Shown here in pieces: positions 1 to 10,254 of a stretch of 64,000 nt of DNA. The notes under the pieces were generated by a model. That model did no database searches and was not told the origin of the DNA. It was given only the letters and a program-made list of their open reading frames with translations. Each line of letters opens with the position of its first letter. Position 1 is the stretch's first letter. The translations under genes were made by a program, and so were the position numbers. The stretch is from Zygnema cylindricum (taxonomy: Eukaryota > Streptophyta > Zygnematophyceae > Zygnematales > Zygnemataceae): assembly GCA_037447655.1 (NCBI GenBank), contig JBBHKE010001790.1:50612-114611 (forward strand), written 5' to 3'.

Positions 1-640
1 ATAACCAGATTTTCATTTAAGTATTTAACCATAAAGTATAAGAATGCTTTATATATCGATAGTTAAAGCGCGTACTATTTTTACGTTATCATTACTACGT
101 ACTATTAACACATTACTATTTATCATGCGCGAAATTAATAGCTATATATTTCGCAAAAATATGAAATACCAATTTATGAATTTACTTTTAGACCAATAGG
201 AAGTTTATTAGTGGATGTTTAGTCCAATTATCACATTCTATAATTACGTTTTTTTATCTCAGTGAGAAAAAAAAAACATTATATCCAAAAGCAAGTTAAG
301 AAGTAAACGCAAGATATATTAAAATGCACGATGTTAAACCTTCTAAGACGGGGGTACAAAAAGGGTGGCATGGCCAAAACTGAAAAACTACCAGCAGAGG
401 AATAAAATAACAGCACAACAAAAACAAAAAGGAAACAACAACTAGGAAAATAAAAGCACCCAAACTCAAAATGAAAAACACGACATTTGACAAAGCTAGA
501 ACTACAACCCCAACCTCAACCTAATTAAATAACTATGAAAAACAACCTCGTTAGTCCCCCCATCCCGTGGGAGCACATTGAGGGAGTTCCGAAACCCTGA
601 CGATCCATAGCCGCAATAGCCGATCAGAGGAGAATAAAAG
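1..640. other. AT-rich flank without a recognisable gene
   Basis: No coding frame with recognisable domains was found on either strand. Short open frames here have the composition of random AT-rich sequence. The right part may include the 3' end of the minus-strand non-LTR element that follows, but I see no poly(A)-like tail or target-site duplication that fixes its end. Confidence 0.4.
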
Positions 641-739
641 CTTGCACTAGTTGTAAAGCCACAAATAAGCATTGGCGATAAAAAGAAGTAAGGACTGAAA
701 GAGGAGGGCTCCTTGGTCCTCGGCCCTCGAAAGCACGTC

Positions 740-1681
740 GAGTGCAATTACGGAGAAACTCGTCCATTGCAACACCCAGACAACCATCCAAATAAAGTCA
801 TCCATAGGGTCCCGGTGGGCATAATCACGCTCTTTCACCTTAACGGCATCACGAGCCGCCACCCCAACATGTCGAGCCGCTTGACTAACAACTGTAGCTA
901 AAGTAGGGTTCGCCAAAACAATATCACCGAAGATGCGACGCGCACCATCAAGTAGAACAAGATCGATCCGACGCTTGGGAATAATATGACAAACTTCCCG
1001 ACGCATAGAAAAACCCCTGTCTGAAGCGATAGTCGCAACGGCATCGCGAATAGTGTCGTGCGCCTGGATCAAATCTCCCCCAAGGGAGCAACGAAGCAAA
1101 TGGGCACCATCGGCCCCCACGACGCGACCACATGCACAAACATGAGAGCAAAGTAAAGGAGGATGGGGGAGGCCAAGGCAAAACCGGAGGGCGGTGGTGA
1201 TTTGAGCCGGTGAGAATCGGAGAATGGACAAAATCTGTGTAGTGAAAAGCCAAGACCCAGAATCAGGTCCGCCACAAGAGAGAAGACGGACACTTGAAGA
1301 ATCACAGGGAAGCGCTTTGAGAAGGTCAGATTTAATGGCGGCGACAACCCGATCAAAAATGGATTCCTGGACACGCTCAACAGATTTTGTAACAAGGGTG
1401 GAGAAAATTGGCTCATCCACTAGGGCATGGGGAGGAAGAGAACGTGACACGTCCAATAGAGATTGCTGGAAGGCGAACACACCATATGAAACCCGAGGAT
1501 AACAGTAGCTAGAATGAGGGTGTCCCCAACCAAGAAAGGGGAAACACGAGTGGAGGCAATAAGACACCAACTTCCCAAATAGGCAAGGGGAGCAACATGA
1601 GCAGTGGATAGTAGACCCAACCCCCCAGTAGAGACGAGAGGGATGCGTGAATGCGGGCCGATGGCCCAAACTCGCGATCAA
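740..1681 (-). pseudogene. C-terminal CCHC cluster and restriction-like nuclease of the non-LTR element
   Basis: The frame ending at 647 has 344 codons and is the longest intact piece of the element. Around residues 182-198 it shows CACGRVVGADGAHLLRC (Cys-x-Cys-x9-His-x3-Cys). About 40 residues later comes KRRIDLVLLDGARRIFGDIV, in which Asp240 and Asp253 are spaced like the catalytic acids of PD-(D/E)xK-type nucleases in R2-like elements. The upstream part overlaps another open frame (1509-2096) that holds the RT thumb/linker, including LGCPLGSDTFV. The nuclease assignment rests on motif spacing and position, not on an alignment. Confidence 0.6.
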
Positions 1682-2099
1682 ATGCGCGTTGACCTAATAG
1701 AGTGTGGAGGACTTCCATGAGGCGATCATCAAAAGTTGAGAGAGAGGAGATGAATGTCGGAGTGGGAGGGGAAGTATGAGTAAGATAAGAAGGGCGGTGG
1801 GGAAAACACCTTGTTAACATAGAAAAAGCAACTTGGGGATTGGGAGGACGAGGAAGATCGTCCACTTGGGCTAGATCTGTCTGTAAAGCATCATGAAGGA
1901 ATTGGGTCACGAAAGTATCCGAACCAAGGGGGCAACCAAGCAGTTGAATGCCATCGGAGGGAGAAGGGGTTTGAAAACTAAGAGGTGGAGTAAACGAAAG
2001 TGGAATATTATGAAGAGACCAAATAACACACTTCGACGGGTAGACTGAAAGGTTGAGTTCGGCTGAACGTTCCTTGAAAAAATCATATGCCAACACGAC

Positions 2100-2841
2100 T
2101 TAATCTTTGGGCCCAATAATGTGCGTATCTTCTGCGACCGAAGGGAAAAGGCAAAAAGGGAAGGCGACTGCGGAGGCACAAAGGGTCCGGTAATAGGCAA
2201 AGGCGAACAAAGGTCCCCCAAGAGGGTCTCCTTAGCGGGTGCCAGTAGTAGAGGCGAGAGGAAAGAGATCACCATCGGCCGAGAAGGAAAGGCTGCTTGT
2301 CAAAAAATAGAAAGCCCTCACAAAAGGGAATAATTGGACAATCGGAGATGGAGCCGCCATAAGCTCCGACAAAATAATCTGATCCACCGTATTAAAGGCA
2401 TTGGAAATTTCGATGTGAAGGACCAACCAATCCATATGTACATCCAACAAAGCCCGAACCGCGTAGACCACCGCCTCACAACCCCCTCCGTGGCCACTCC
2501 AAACTAATGAGGAGAAAAATAATCATGCAAAGTTGGTTGGAGCTGGAGGCATATCGCACGAGCCACCAATCTATTAAAACCTCTCCCACGACAAAAGGGC
2601 GAATCCCATCATTAGGTTTGGCGACTGCCACAAGACAGGACCCTGTGAAAAGATCACAAATCCGAGGGGGAACATCTTCACTAGCAATAAGGGAACATAC
2701 TCGAAAAAACACATCGAACCCCCGGTCACCCGATTCAAGGGGCAAAATGTCGCGAAACAACTCGTACACTGTGCCCGATGGGACCCCTCCTAAAAGGTGA
2801 GCAGAAGAGCTAAGAGCCTTAATGAAAACCTCCCGATCCAA
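2100..2841 (-). pseudogene. Reverse transcriptase domain of the non-LTR element, catalytically dead
   Basis: Three consecutive minus-strand frames read as one RT. The 2476-2841 frame carries the fingers motif KPNDGIRPFVVGE. The 2232-2471 frame carries motif A as LHIEISNAFNTVDQ, where the family has D followed by xxNAFN; the first catalytic Asp is thus Glu. The next block reads TGTR-stop-GDPLGGPLFALA, a nonsense change in the usual RQGDP. At 2127-2138 the active-site box reads Val-Ala-Glu-Asp before THIIGP, where Tyr-Ala-Asp-Asp is expected. Changes at two catalytic boxes plus a stop argue for long neutral decay. Confidence 0.8.
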
Positions 2842-3478
2842 AGTAAAACTCTTAGAAGGCTCAAAGGCGTGGATAGAAGGGGGTAAAGGGGAAGGGGCAG
2901 GGGGGTGGAGAGCTCGAAGGACCTCAATAGTGGAAGTAGCTCCGCGAGCAGGGGTGAATGGCTGTAGGGCCCGAACAGCTTAATAAAGCTCACTAACACG
3001 ACCGAAGTGAATTGCTCCACGATAAGAGGCCGGGACATCCGATGGCCTAGGTGGCCGACGTGGTGTGAAATAGGTGCTCGATACCCGATCCTCATGCTCG
3101 GCGTGGAGGGCCTTCCAGTCACCACGAAGGAGTCGGCGACAACAGGCCATAATTTCTCTAGCCCCACTGCCCCTCTACGACCTGGAAAGACTAGCACCTA
3201 GAGAGAGAACATAAGAAGAAGGTGCCAAGGAGCAATGTCCTCCGGGTTTGAAGAAATGTGGGACAAGGGGAGGTAGAGGGCATCTTGTACTATTGTCTTG
3301 ACGGCCATAGAAATAGGGGTGTACAAACGCGGATGAGGGTTTCCTAAATCGTAAGCCCCCAAAACATCTAACTCACGGAGGTAATTCCAATCCTCCTCTG
3401 TAAGGCCTGACGGAGTGTGGTCGACGACGATTGAGGAGAGGTGATAGACAAAGGACCACCTAAGGTTATACAATGTCG

Positions 3479-3541
3479 ACAACTCTGTGTATGAAGGGAA
3501 TTACAGGCCCCCGCGGCAAAAAGGTTGTGACACCCAAGACA
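3479..3541 (-). other. C2HC zinc finger at the N terminus of the non-LTR ORF
   Basis: In the minus-strand frame starting near 3570 the residues run Cys-x2-Cys-x12-His-x3-Cys (CLGCHNLF…NSLHTQSC), the classical spacing of a nucleic-acid-binding C2HC finger. It lies upstream of the RT, where site-specific elements with restriction-like nucleases usually carry DNA-binding fingers. A further Cys three residues upstream (CLEC) offers an alternative ligand. The frame differs from the longest downstream one, so at least one frameshift separates it from the RT. Confidence 0.65.
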
Positions 3542-3605
3542 TTCCAAACACCTAGAAGATTTACGAGGTTTCGGTGGAGGTGGGGGAGGGAGAAGGGAAT
3601 AAGAA

Positions 3606-3743
3606 TGGCTTCAGGACATACTTACTGAGTCGAAAAAGCCATGGGAATTAGAAGGGTGAGAGGAAGAGAAAGCATGGGAGAGGAAAAGGAACCATGTGGG
3701 ATGGACAGGGGAATTGGTAGTTGGCCAGAATATAAGATAAAAT
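3606..3743. other. Upstream flank of the non-LTR element
   Basis: No domain was recognised. The minus-strand frame is proline-rich only because of the adjacent poly-C strand. Confidence 0.3.
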
Positions 3744-3925
3744 TTGATGCCGGAAAAGAAATGGGGGGGGAGTGAGGAGGGGGGGGGGGAGGGGGGGAAG
3801 GGGGGGGGGGGGAGAGAGGGAATGAGAGGGTTCAAGAATCGGTTTTGGGTGTGTAGGGGTATAGGGGTGGGGGGGGGGTGGGCGGGGGGGGGGTGGGGGG
3901 GGGGGCTGGGGGGGTGGGCAAGTGG
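3744..3925 (+). repeat. G-rich low-complexity tract with many runs of G
   Basis: The + strand consists of runs of 4 to more than 10 guanines separated by A, T or C, first GA-mixed and then GT-mixed after 3850. Such sequence can form stacked G-quadruplexes. The glycine-rich open frame across it is a composition artefact. Confidence 0.85.
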
Positions 3926-3950
3926 GGCGAATGGGTAAAGAAATGTTTGT

Positions 3951-4056
3951 TTGTTTGGTTTTTTTTTTTACTTATTTATTTATTTATTTATAATTATTTT
4001 ATTTTTTTTTTTTCTTTCTTCAAGTGATTGTGTCTGTGTGTGTGTTTGCGAGTTTG
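3951..4056 (+). repeat. T-rich and (TG)n simple repeats
   Basis: A T-rich stretch with TTTA repeats (about 3957-4018) runs into TGTGTC(TG)n at about 4026-4046. No coding signal is visible. Confidence 0.7.
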
Positions 4057-4206
4057 TGCGTATAGATTTTGGAACTCGCTATATGGGGGGATGGGGAATC
4101 AAGCTATTCATTGGGATGGTGGGGGAGCTAGGATGACCTACGGGGGTCACACCTGTGGTTTCGCCAATGTGCATGTGCGTGTTGTTGGCAGCGGCTGCAG
4201 GCCCGA

Positions 4207-4403
4207 TCCGGAGGTACTTAGTTACGAGAAAGAGGTGTTGTCGCGTAATGCAGCAGGAAAAGACAGAAAAATGGAGATCCGAAGGTACATAGTTACGGGA
4301 AAGAGGTGCTCTCACGTAGTGCAGCCGTAAAAGACAGAAAAATGGAGATCCGGAGGTACAAAGTTACGGGAAAGAGGTGTTGTCGCGTAATGCAGCCGGA
4401 AAA
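4207..4403 (+). repeat. 71-bp tandem repeat, nearly three copies
   Basis: Copies start at 4207, 4278 and 4349 (TCCGGAGGTAC, TCCGAAGGTAC, TCCGGAGGTAC), giving a 71-bp period. Each copy contains GTTACGRGAAAGAGGTG and GCAGC(A/C)G(G/T)AAAA. The third copy is truncated after GCAGCCGGAAAA. Because 71 is not a multiple of three, the repeat does not favour a reading frame. Confidence 0.85.
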
Positions 4404-5200
4404 CAAGTTAAGAAGTGGATGACATAGTAAAAAATAAGAGAAGACCAAATTACATACTTAATTATTGAAAGACTAATCATTCAAAAATCAACTAAGCCTT
4501 TGTAGCAATCATATTCCATGTGTTGAAAGATTAGAGCACCAAATAATGTGTAGAGTCAACGTATTAGCATAAAAATTCACAAAAGTAGAAAAAAAACCTT
4601 CTTTTTGAGATAGTACGAACACTTTTCGGAGTATTTGAGTAGTGCGGCACTAATGAAGTTCGACTTGGTTAAGGGTTCACCTCTTTACAAGATAGAGGAC
4701 AATCGAATATTCTAAAGATTTTCTTCTATGAATCGTCAATTTTTGATGACACATAACGGTTCCATCATTTGTATATCCGGAATTCCACTAAGATAGAAAT
4801 GCTCTTTTGCAAGCAATTTGGAGAATTTGAATCGGGGTTGATATTATCGAGAAGATCCATCTTTCAAAATTGGATCCTATCCATCCGAAATATTGTTTTC
4901 TATGATGGATTAAATTGTTGAATTGTCAATTTGGGAAAAAGCCTAACCACAATGACTTCAAATGTTTCTTTAGAAGAAGGGATGTATAGGAGAAAATGGC
5001 TGACTTGAACGGGAAGGGCGATGTACGGCAGAGGTCTAATTACAAATGAAACTACAAACCCAAAAGGAGAGAAAGATAAGAAGAGGGAGAAAAAAAAGTA
5101 CGTAGAGCATAAACGGGAGGAGAAAAAAAAGTAGGAGAAAGACGAAAACGAGGGCAAGCGCTAGATTTTTGGGAGGATGTCGAAAAGGCAGTGCAATTTG
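4404..5200. other. Intergenic, nothing recognised
   Basis: AT-rich sequence without coding domains. The minus-strand open frame at 4900-5157 is Phe/Ser-rich through purine-rich composition and is not supported. Confidence 0.4.
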
Positions 5201-5204
5201 TAGC

Positions 5205-5965
5205 GTCGAGTATCGGTAAAGATTTGTCGATAACCGATACGGGCCTTTTTTCGAGTTGCCAATAATCGATATATTGGAACTATATATCGTTATCGGTGTT
5301 ATCGCCGATAATTAACCTATACTATCGGTTAATAATCGACGATAACATCAATATCAATATTTATCGGCGATAAATGTACAGACCGTACAGAGAAATTTAC
5401 GGCCCGTACAGAGAAACTTACGGCCGGTACACTCAACTATACGGGTTATTCCCCAGACGCGCCGCAGACCCTTTTCCCCTGATTTCAATAAAAAATCGCG
5501 ATTTTGCCTTGATTATTTATAACTGCAGGGGATTTTACTTGGGTTCGACGCTCTCACACCAGTCCAGAATGTCCTTTTGACTGCTAATTCTTTTGTACAT
5601 TTGTACATCTGTATTTTGAAATATTTTGTTTTAAAAATTTATAATGTAATATAATTTTTTTGTTTCGGTACTATATATATTATTGTTTAAATTTGTCGAC
5701 GTTTATGTGCTACGCTGTCCGTAATAAATCTCAGTTAAATAGATACGGAATAGATTTCTTATACGTGGCATGCCACGCTATATAAAGTTAATAATATTAT
5801 ATAGTATGTTATATACTACTATTGAATGCATACTATATTTTTTCAAAGTTATCGCAGATATGGAATTTGTTGGTCTTTGACCGATATATCGGGACCTCTG
5901 ACCATTTGATAACCGATAACTATCTATAATAATGTTATCGCAATAAATTTTGGGAATTGATCATG
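5205..5965. repeat. TATCG-rich imperfect palindromic region
   Basis: TATCG and its complement CGATA recur many times in two clusters, about 5208-5375 and 5850-5945, including ATAACCGATA, TATCGGTTA and TATCGGCGAT. The arms can pair with one another. The middle (about 5380-5560) has CCGTACAGAGAAA repeated twice. This could be the decayed ends of an inverted-repeat transposon or LTR; no clean termini or target duplication were found. Confidence 0.4.
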
Positions 5966-6351
5966 ACACTGACTATTTTGGTTGCGCACAGTCACTTACG
6001 TCATTTTGTCAAAAATTGTACGTTTGAAGTACAAATTGGTACAAATAAAGTACAGTTGAGTAAAATTTTGACGGTTAATCGGTTAAAATTTCAAAATATT
6101 GTTTGAACCGTTCAAAGTTTTGCCGCGCTTGCGGACGTTGACCGTCATAATAAAATTAGCAATTCACACGGCCGACGAACGTTTACGGTAACAAAACTGC
6201 GGCAACCACATGTAAATAAAATGGTTGCAGACAGTCACTTTTTGTCTTTACGTGAGCTCCACGGTGAGAGCACTTAGCCGCAAAATTGAAATTTAATCGT
6301 CTAAGCGTTACATTGAACTTAGACGCAAAATGAAATGAAACCTCTTTAGGT

Positions 6352-6534
6352 TGTTGGCGCATACAAAAAAAGTTTCAAATAAACTCTCAACCATGTTTAT
6401 AACTCAAATTTGTGTTTGCGCTAACAATAATTTCTTTTAATTAAGAATATTCATTATTAACTTCACAAAAACATTAAAAAAAATCCCTCAAATAAGTTTG
6501 CAAAATAAATTTGTGTTTGCGTTAGTGTAACAGT
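6352..6534 (+). repeat. Isolated copy of the window's satellite dimer
   Basis: The segment matches the large satellite at about 13830-13990, sharing CTCTCAACCATGTTTATAAC and GTTTGCGCTAACAATAATTT, followed by a second TTTGTGTTTGCG half-unit. It lies about 7 kb outside the array and is flanked by unrelated sequence. Confidence 0.8.
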
Positions 6535-7050
6535 AAGAGTGGATCGAACTTCGTCGTAAATGAGTATTAAAAAGATAGGAATATAAAGTTATGAATTTGG
6601 TAGATGTCCGCAAAAGAATCGCGCGATTTGGAGTTTCAATTCAAAAGATATAGCGATGGGTGTATTTAGGTGACAACAAGGGGTCAAACTAACATGTGGG
6701 TATCATTGAAACGGGTAAAGGGTCAAATTAGTACTGAAATTTTGCGTGTATATTTCATAAAGTATGAATGAAACATTTAGTCGTTTAGTGTGCACGATAG
6801 TTCGTTTTGTACAATTTTTAGTACAAATAGTCACTTTCACTTCATGGAATTTCGTAAGTAGTTTCGCGTGCGAAATTTGCGACGCATGTTCGTGCGAAGT
6901 TGCGTTTCGTTTGCCGCGCACTTTTGCACGTAAATGTTATGTAGTGAAACGTGGAGATTGATTGGTTGGTAAATTCTACGTAGTTAGTAAGAGATTTCGC
7001 ACGCTTTTGCATTAGTCAGTCTGAGTCCTTGCTGATCAATGATTGGCCCA
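6535..7050. other. Intergenic, nothing recognised
   Basis: No domain-bearing frame is seen. Two opposed short frames (6703-6961) lie in sequence rich in short inverted words and are not supported. Confidence 0.35.
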
Positions 7051-7499
7051 TGTAAAACCTTTTCAAAGGAGCGTTGACTCTGGGCTAGCTAGTCCGAGGC
7101 GATGATGGATGAATACTGACGTCTAAGAGAAAAGTAAACATCTTTTCCTTTGGAAAAGTTTGGAGAAATTCTGACTGATCATGGTTTTGAGCGATTAAAA
7201 CCAAATTGGAGCATTGGCATTTTGGCACTGAAATCTCTTACAAAATAAGTGGTGTTTTAGTAGTTAAGAGATAAAACATTTAAGAGTGGAGAGTAGTGGA
7301 AAAGACTTTAATAAGAAAGGTTGAGCCACGAGGGCAAGGGACCGAGCTAATGTTATGTGGACAAAAGCTTCTTCTAATTTAAAGTTTATCCTTATATGAG
7401 TGCTTTCCAATATGGATGTGTATTTTCCAATGTGTGGAATGAGTGGTTGAAATGGGTTGTCGTAATAAGATATTTTGAGAGGTATGAGATCCTGTTACA
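7051..7499 (+). mobile_element. Candidate 5' LTR (TGTAA…TTACA)
   Basis: This 449-bp segment starts TGTAAAACC and ends CTGTTACA, so its ends are 5-bp inverted repeats typical of LTRs. Two bases further lies a primer-binding-site-like word (7502-7513), and about 770 bp downstream a plus-strand gag-like frame. No partner 3' LTR or target duplication was found, so the left boundary is inferred. Confidence 0.45.
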
Positions 7500-7501
7500 T
7501 A

Positions 7502-7513
7502 TGATATCAAAGC
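7502..7513 (+). promoter_or_regulatory. Probable primer-binding site for initiator Met-tRNA
   Basis: TGATATCAAAGC differs at two positions from TGGTATCAGAGC, the complement of the plant initiator Met-tRNA 3' end. It sits 2 bp after a TTACA LTR-like end, the expected place for minus-strand DNA priming. Confidence 0.5.
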
Positions 7514-8269
7514 TTTGGTTATAATCCAAGGAGAAGTTTGCTCACTCGAAAATCGACTGCCGTGACCGGTGAGGGTGCTCTAACCTGTGTTGGTAGAACC
7601 ACAATGTGAAGTGGTGAGGGATTAGAGGGAATCTGAGTGATCACACTGCCAGCGACCGGTGGTAAGATGTGGGACGTGCTCAGGTCGTAAACACTAAGGC
7701 GCGGTGGGCAGCGTAGCAACCGCTGAAACTCACTCCAATTACTTTGAGGCCAAACAAACTTACCTTCTTCTAGCAATGATTCATGTGTAGAGGGAGGGCT
7801 TAAAGCCATAAAGGGTGAGGATGTGAGGATTAGAGAATAAAAGATCCTAATGTAGTGGGAAATGGGAAATTTGCCAATGGTGGAGGAAGAAAGTGGAGCA
7901 TTTTACTTCTTCAAGAGCAAAGGAGTCTAGAAATGACTTAAAACTTTTCAAACCCTAAATTGTTATCTTTTATTGCTTTCAATTTTGTTGTTGCAAAATT
8001 TGTGGGTGAATTTAACCTTTGAGAGATTTGAATTTTGTTGTTGCAGAATTTGTGAGGAAATCTTTTTACCTTTCTATTTCAATGTTTGGGAAAATTGAAT
8101 TTTCACTAACTTAATTTTAATGTTTATTTGATTTTTTATATTTTGATATCTTTCAAAATATATGTTAAAGAAAAGGAGGCTTGGATTGGAGAAATTTGAG
8201 GACTTCAAATATGCTGCAAACTCTTTTGGATAATTATGCTCTACCTTTCTTATTACTTGATTTCATTGG

Positions 8270-8740
8270 GTGATAAAGGCAAATTCTGCATGGAAACGTG
8301 AAATGGAAAATGCCTTGAATGTGTTGAAGAAGCGTAGTGTGAAATTGGTCAAACAATTTAATAATCATGCTGCTGCTCTCGGTGAAACAGTTTTTGAGGT
8401 GAAAAGTGAATTGAAGGATGTTAAGGAAAATGCAAATGTTTCAAATCAGAAATTGGATGAGCTAATTAATTTAATTCACACCAGAAATGATATTAATGAC
8501 CAAAAGGGTGAAAATGGTAAGAGAAACGCAAGTTTTAGGGAGGATGATCACGATAGACCTAAGAAGATAAGAGATGTGAAATTGTCTATCACTAAAGCAC
8601 CATCAATTGATGATAAGAAGATTGATGAGTTAGATGCTTAGATTTTTCATATGGAGTATTATTTGAAATCTATAAATTATGATCGTGATGATAACATCCA
8701 CATTAGATGTCTACATCCACTATGACTGCTAGTTCTCCTC
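8270..8740 (+). pseudogene. Gag-like remnant of an LTR retrotransposon
   Basis: A 123-codon plus-strand frame (MIKANSAWKREMENAL…) is Lys/Glu-rich and probably coiled-coil up to about residue 70, followed by a basic stretch. It ends at a TAG at 8639-8641. In the same frame the sequence continues IFHMEYYLKSINYDRDDNIH, which resembles the start of a retrotransposon Gag core (Trp/Ile-x-x-x-Glu-x-Tyr/Phe-Phe). The stop therefore looks like a nonsense mutation within gag. The LTR and primer site at 7.05-7.51 kb fit as its 5' end, and the copia element at 8754 interrupts what follows. A host coiled-coil gene fragment is the alternative. Confidence 0.45.
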
Positions 8741-8753
8741 CTACAAAAGTGGT

Positions 8754-9348
8754 TGTTGAACAATAAAAAATAGTAGTACTTTACCTACAAAGAAAGTGTA
8801 CCTAAGAGGTACGTCCAAAAACTAAATAACACTAAAAACTAAACATACTTAATCACACAAAACATTAATCTATTGTCGTACAACCAATATTACACAAATT
8901 TATTCAAATAGTAGTCGTACAAATATTCTCCGCTTGTTGAGTCATCAATGTCGGATGCGTCCATTCAATTATTGCAAAAACACCTCTCAACTTAGTCACT
9001 TATACTCTTCTTATAAATCTCGTCCATTGACTTTAATTATATCAACCATGGTTACCTTGTCCCGTATAGGACCATTTCCAAAATAGCTTCTCTTTTCCTC
9101 GTCTGTTAAATCATCTAACTTCGTCTATCCAACATGTGACACATGGAATTGCTTGCCTGTGACTTTTTACAACATGTTCACGTTTATCTGGTCAGGATGC
9201 GTGTTCACCTAAAGTACACTACACTCTCCAACACTTTTGCTAATGTCACACTATTAGAGGTAAGTATTACAGGACAAAATATATTCTAACTTCTAAACTT
9301 CCTCTCACACTCCTATTTACTAAGGCTTAAAGCTTTCCAAAATCAACA
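8754..9348 (-). repeat. 3' LTR of the copia element
   Basis: It begins TGTTGAACAA in + orientation and ends AAAATCAACA, followed by a purine tract on the minus strand (9349-9360). It aligns along its length with 12867-13503 with many substitutions and small indels. Confidence 0.7.
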
Positions 9349-9374
9349 ATCCCCAAAAACATTTGACTGAGCTA

Positions 9375-9790
9375 GTCACTAAGACCTACTACATCTGTGC
9401 AATACTTGAACTTAGGAGCAAGAAGAGCATTAGTCATCATATCGGCAATCATTTTTGCATCCGGAAAATAGCATAATCAAATAACCTTGGAAAACATGTT
9501 TTCTCTAACAAAGTGTAATCTTACATCCATGTGCTTACTTTTGAAGTGGTGACTTGGGTTGGAGGCAATAACAATGGCTGCCTAGGTATCACACGAGATC
9601 ACTTGAGGGCCAACCTACATGTATCCCAATTCTTCCATCATGCAAAACTCGTTGCCATGTATTCTGACTTCATTGTAGATTGTGCAGTGACCTTCTTAAG
9701 CTTGCTCCTCTAGCAGCAAGTCTTATTCCCCATTTGCTGAATGAATCTAGTAGTGGATTTCTGGCTTGGCATGTCGCCGTAACTCGCATC
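9375..9790 (-). pseudogene. Copia RNase H remnant
   Basis: Read on the minus strand with several stops, this gives VISCDT-stop-AAIVIASNPSHH, FKSKHMDVRLHFVRENMFS and KMIADMMTNALLAPKFK. These match the copia RNase H signatures cDNqaAi.ia.NP..H, RsKHIDi.yHF.Re and AD.lTK.L...kF. The upstream part includes VRIHGNEFCMMEELG, the helix before the CDN motif. Confidence 0.75.
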
Positions 9791-9884
9791 ACTCTATATT
9801 TGTAGTTTTACTTCTCCTCTACCTAGTGTGATCTCTAGTGCCTTGAATAACCATTTGCTGCGAATCACTTTTTCGGTCCGAAAG

Positions 9885-10148
9885 AAGGTCCACAAGCTCC
9901 CACGTTTAAGCCTCCATGATCGACTTCATTTCGTTGTTCGTTGCTTTGATCCATTCATTCCAATCTAGTGATGAGAAAGCCTCTTGGATGGTCAGAGGCT
10001 CCCTCAAGGCTGCAGAGTAGGCAAAGTGGAAGCTTGCTTGCAGCCGATTACTGGATTGTCTTCCCCCAAAAAATATGAGGTTGAAATCGTCATGTCTATG
10101 GCTTTCCTTTTTGGTCTTTGGCTGGAATTTGCATGAATCTAATTGCAT
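9885..10148 (-). pseudogene. Start of copia RT domain
   Basis: The frame reads PLTIQEAFSSLDWNEWIKAT followed by NNEMKSIMEA, matching the conserved copia entry P.t..eA......W..Am..Em.s. A stop comes just before TWELVDLL. Everything from the RT palm on is absent, because the next recognisable motif belongs to RNase H. Confidence 0.75.
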
Positions 10149-10254
10149 TTGACTAGGCCAGAATTGAACTGTTGGAGGATCTCGATGAACCTCATAACTC
10201 GGTGTTGGAACCGGAGATCTTTGCGCTTGTGTGATAATTTCCTATTTACTGTCA

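Larger units (their letters stand above)
641..3605 (-). mobile_element. Decayed non-LTR retrotransposon: zinc finger, RT, restriction-like nuclease tail
   Basis: Minus-strand coding remnants, split by frameshifts and stops, follow the order of a single-ORF non-LTR retrotransposon of the kind with a restriction-like endonuclease. There is an N-terminal C2HC finger near 3479-3541, then a linker (LPLSHISSNPEDIAPW near 3250). An RT N-terminal segment at 2476-2841 contains KPNDGIRPFVVGEVL, which matches the family motif KP(N/D)GGxRPIxVGE. RT motif A lies near 2390-2430 and the YxDD region at 2127-2138. A C-terminal CxC-H-C cluster is followed by an RxD-x12-D nuclease-like segment at about 740-1140. 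Such elements nick DNA and prime reverse transcription at the nick. This copy is dead: frames are broken and both RT catalytic motifs are altered. The ends are not resolved. Confidence 0.8.

Noticed and set aside
713-1502. Plus-strand frames antisense to the non-LTR element
   Set aside because: They are shadows of the minus-strand nuclease and RT frames, which carry the recognisable motifs.
4207-4403. Relation between this 71-bp repeat and the 71-bp minisatellite at 61.4-62.6 kb
   Set aside because: The unit sequences share nothing; equal period looks like coincidence.
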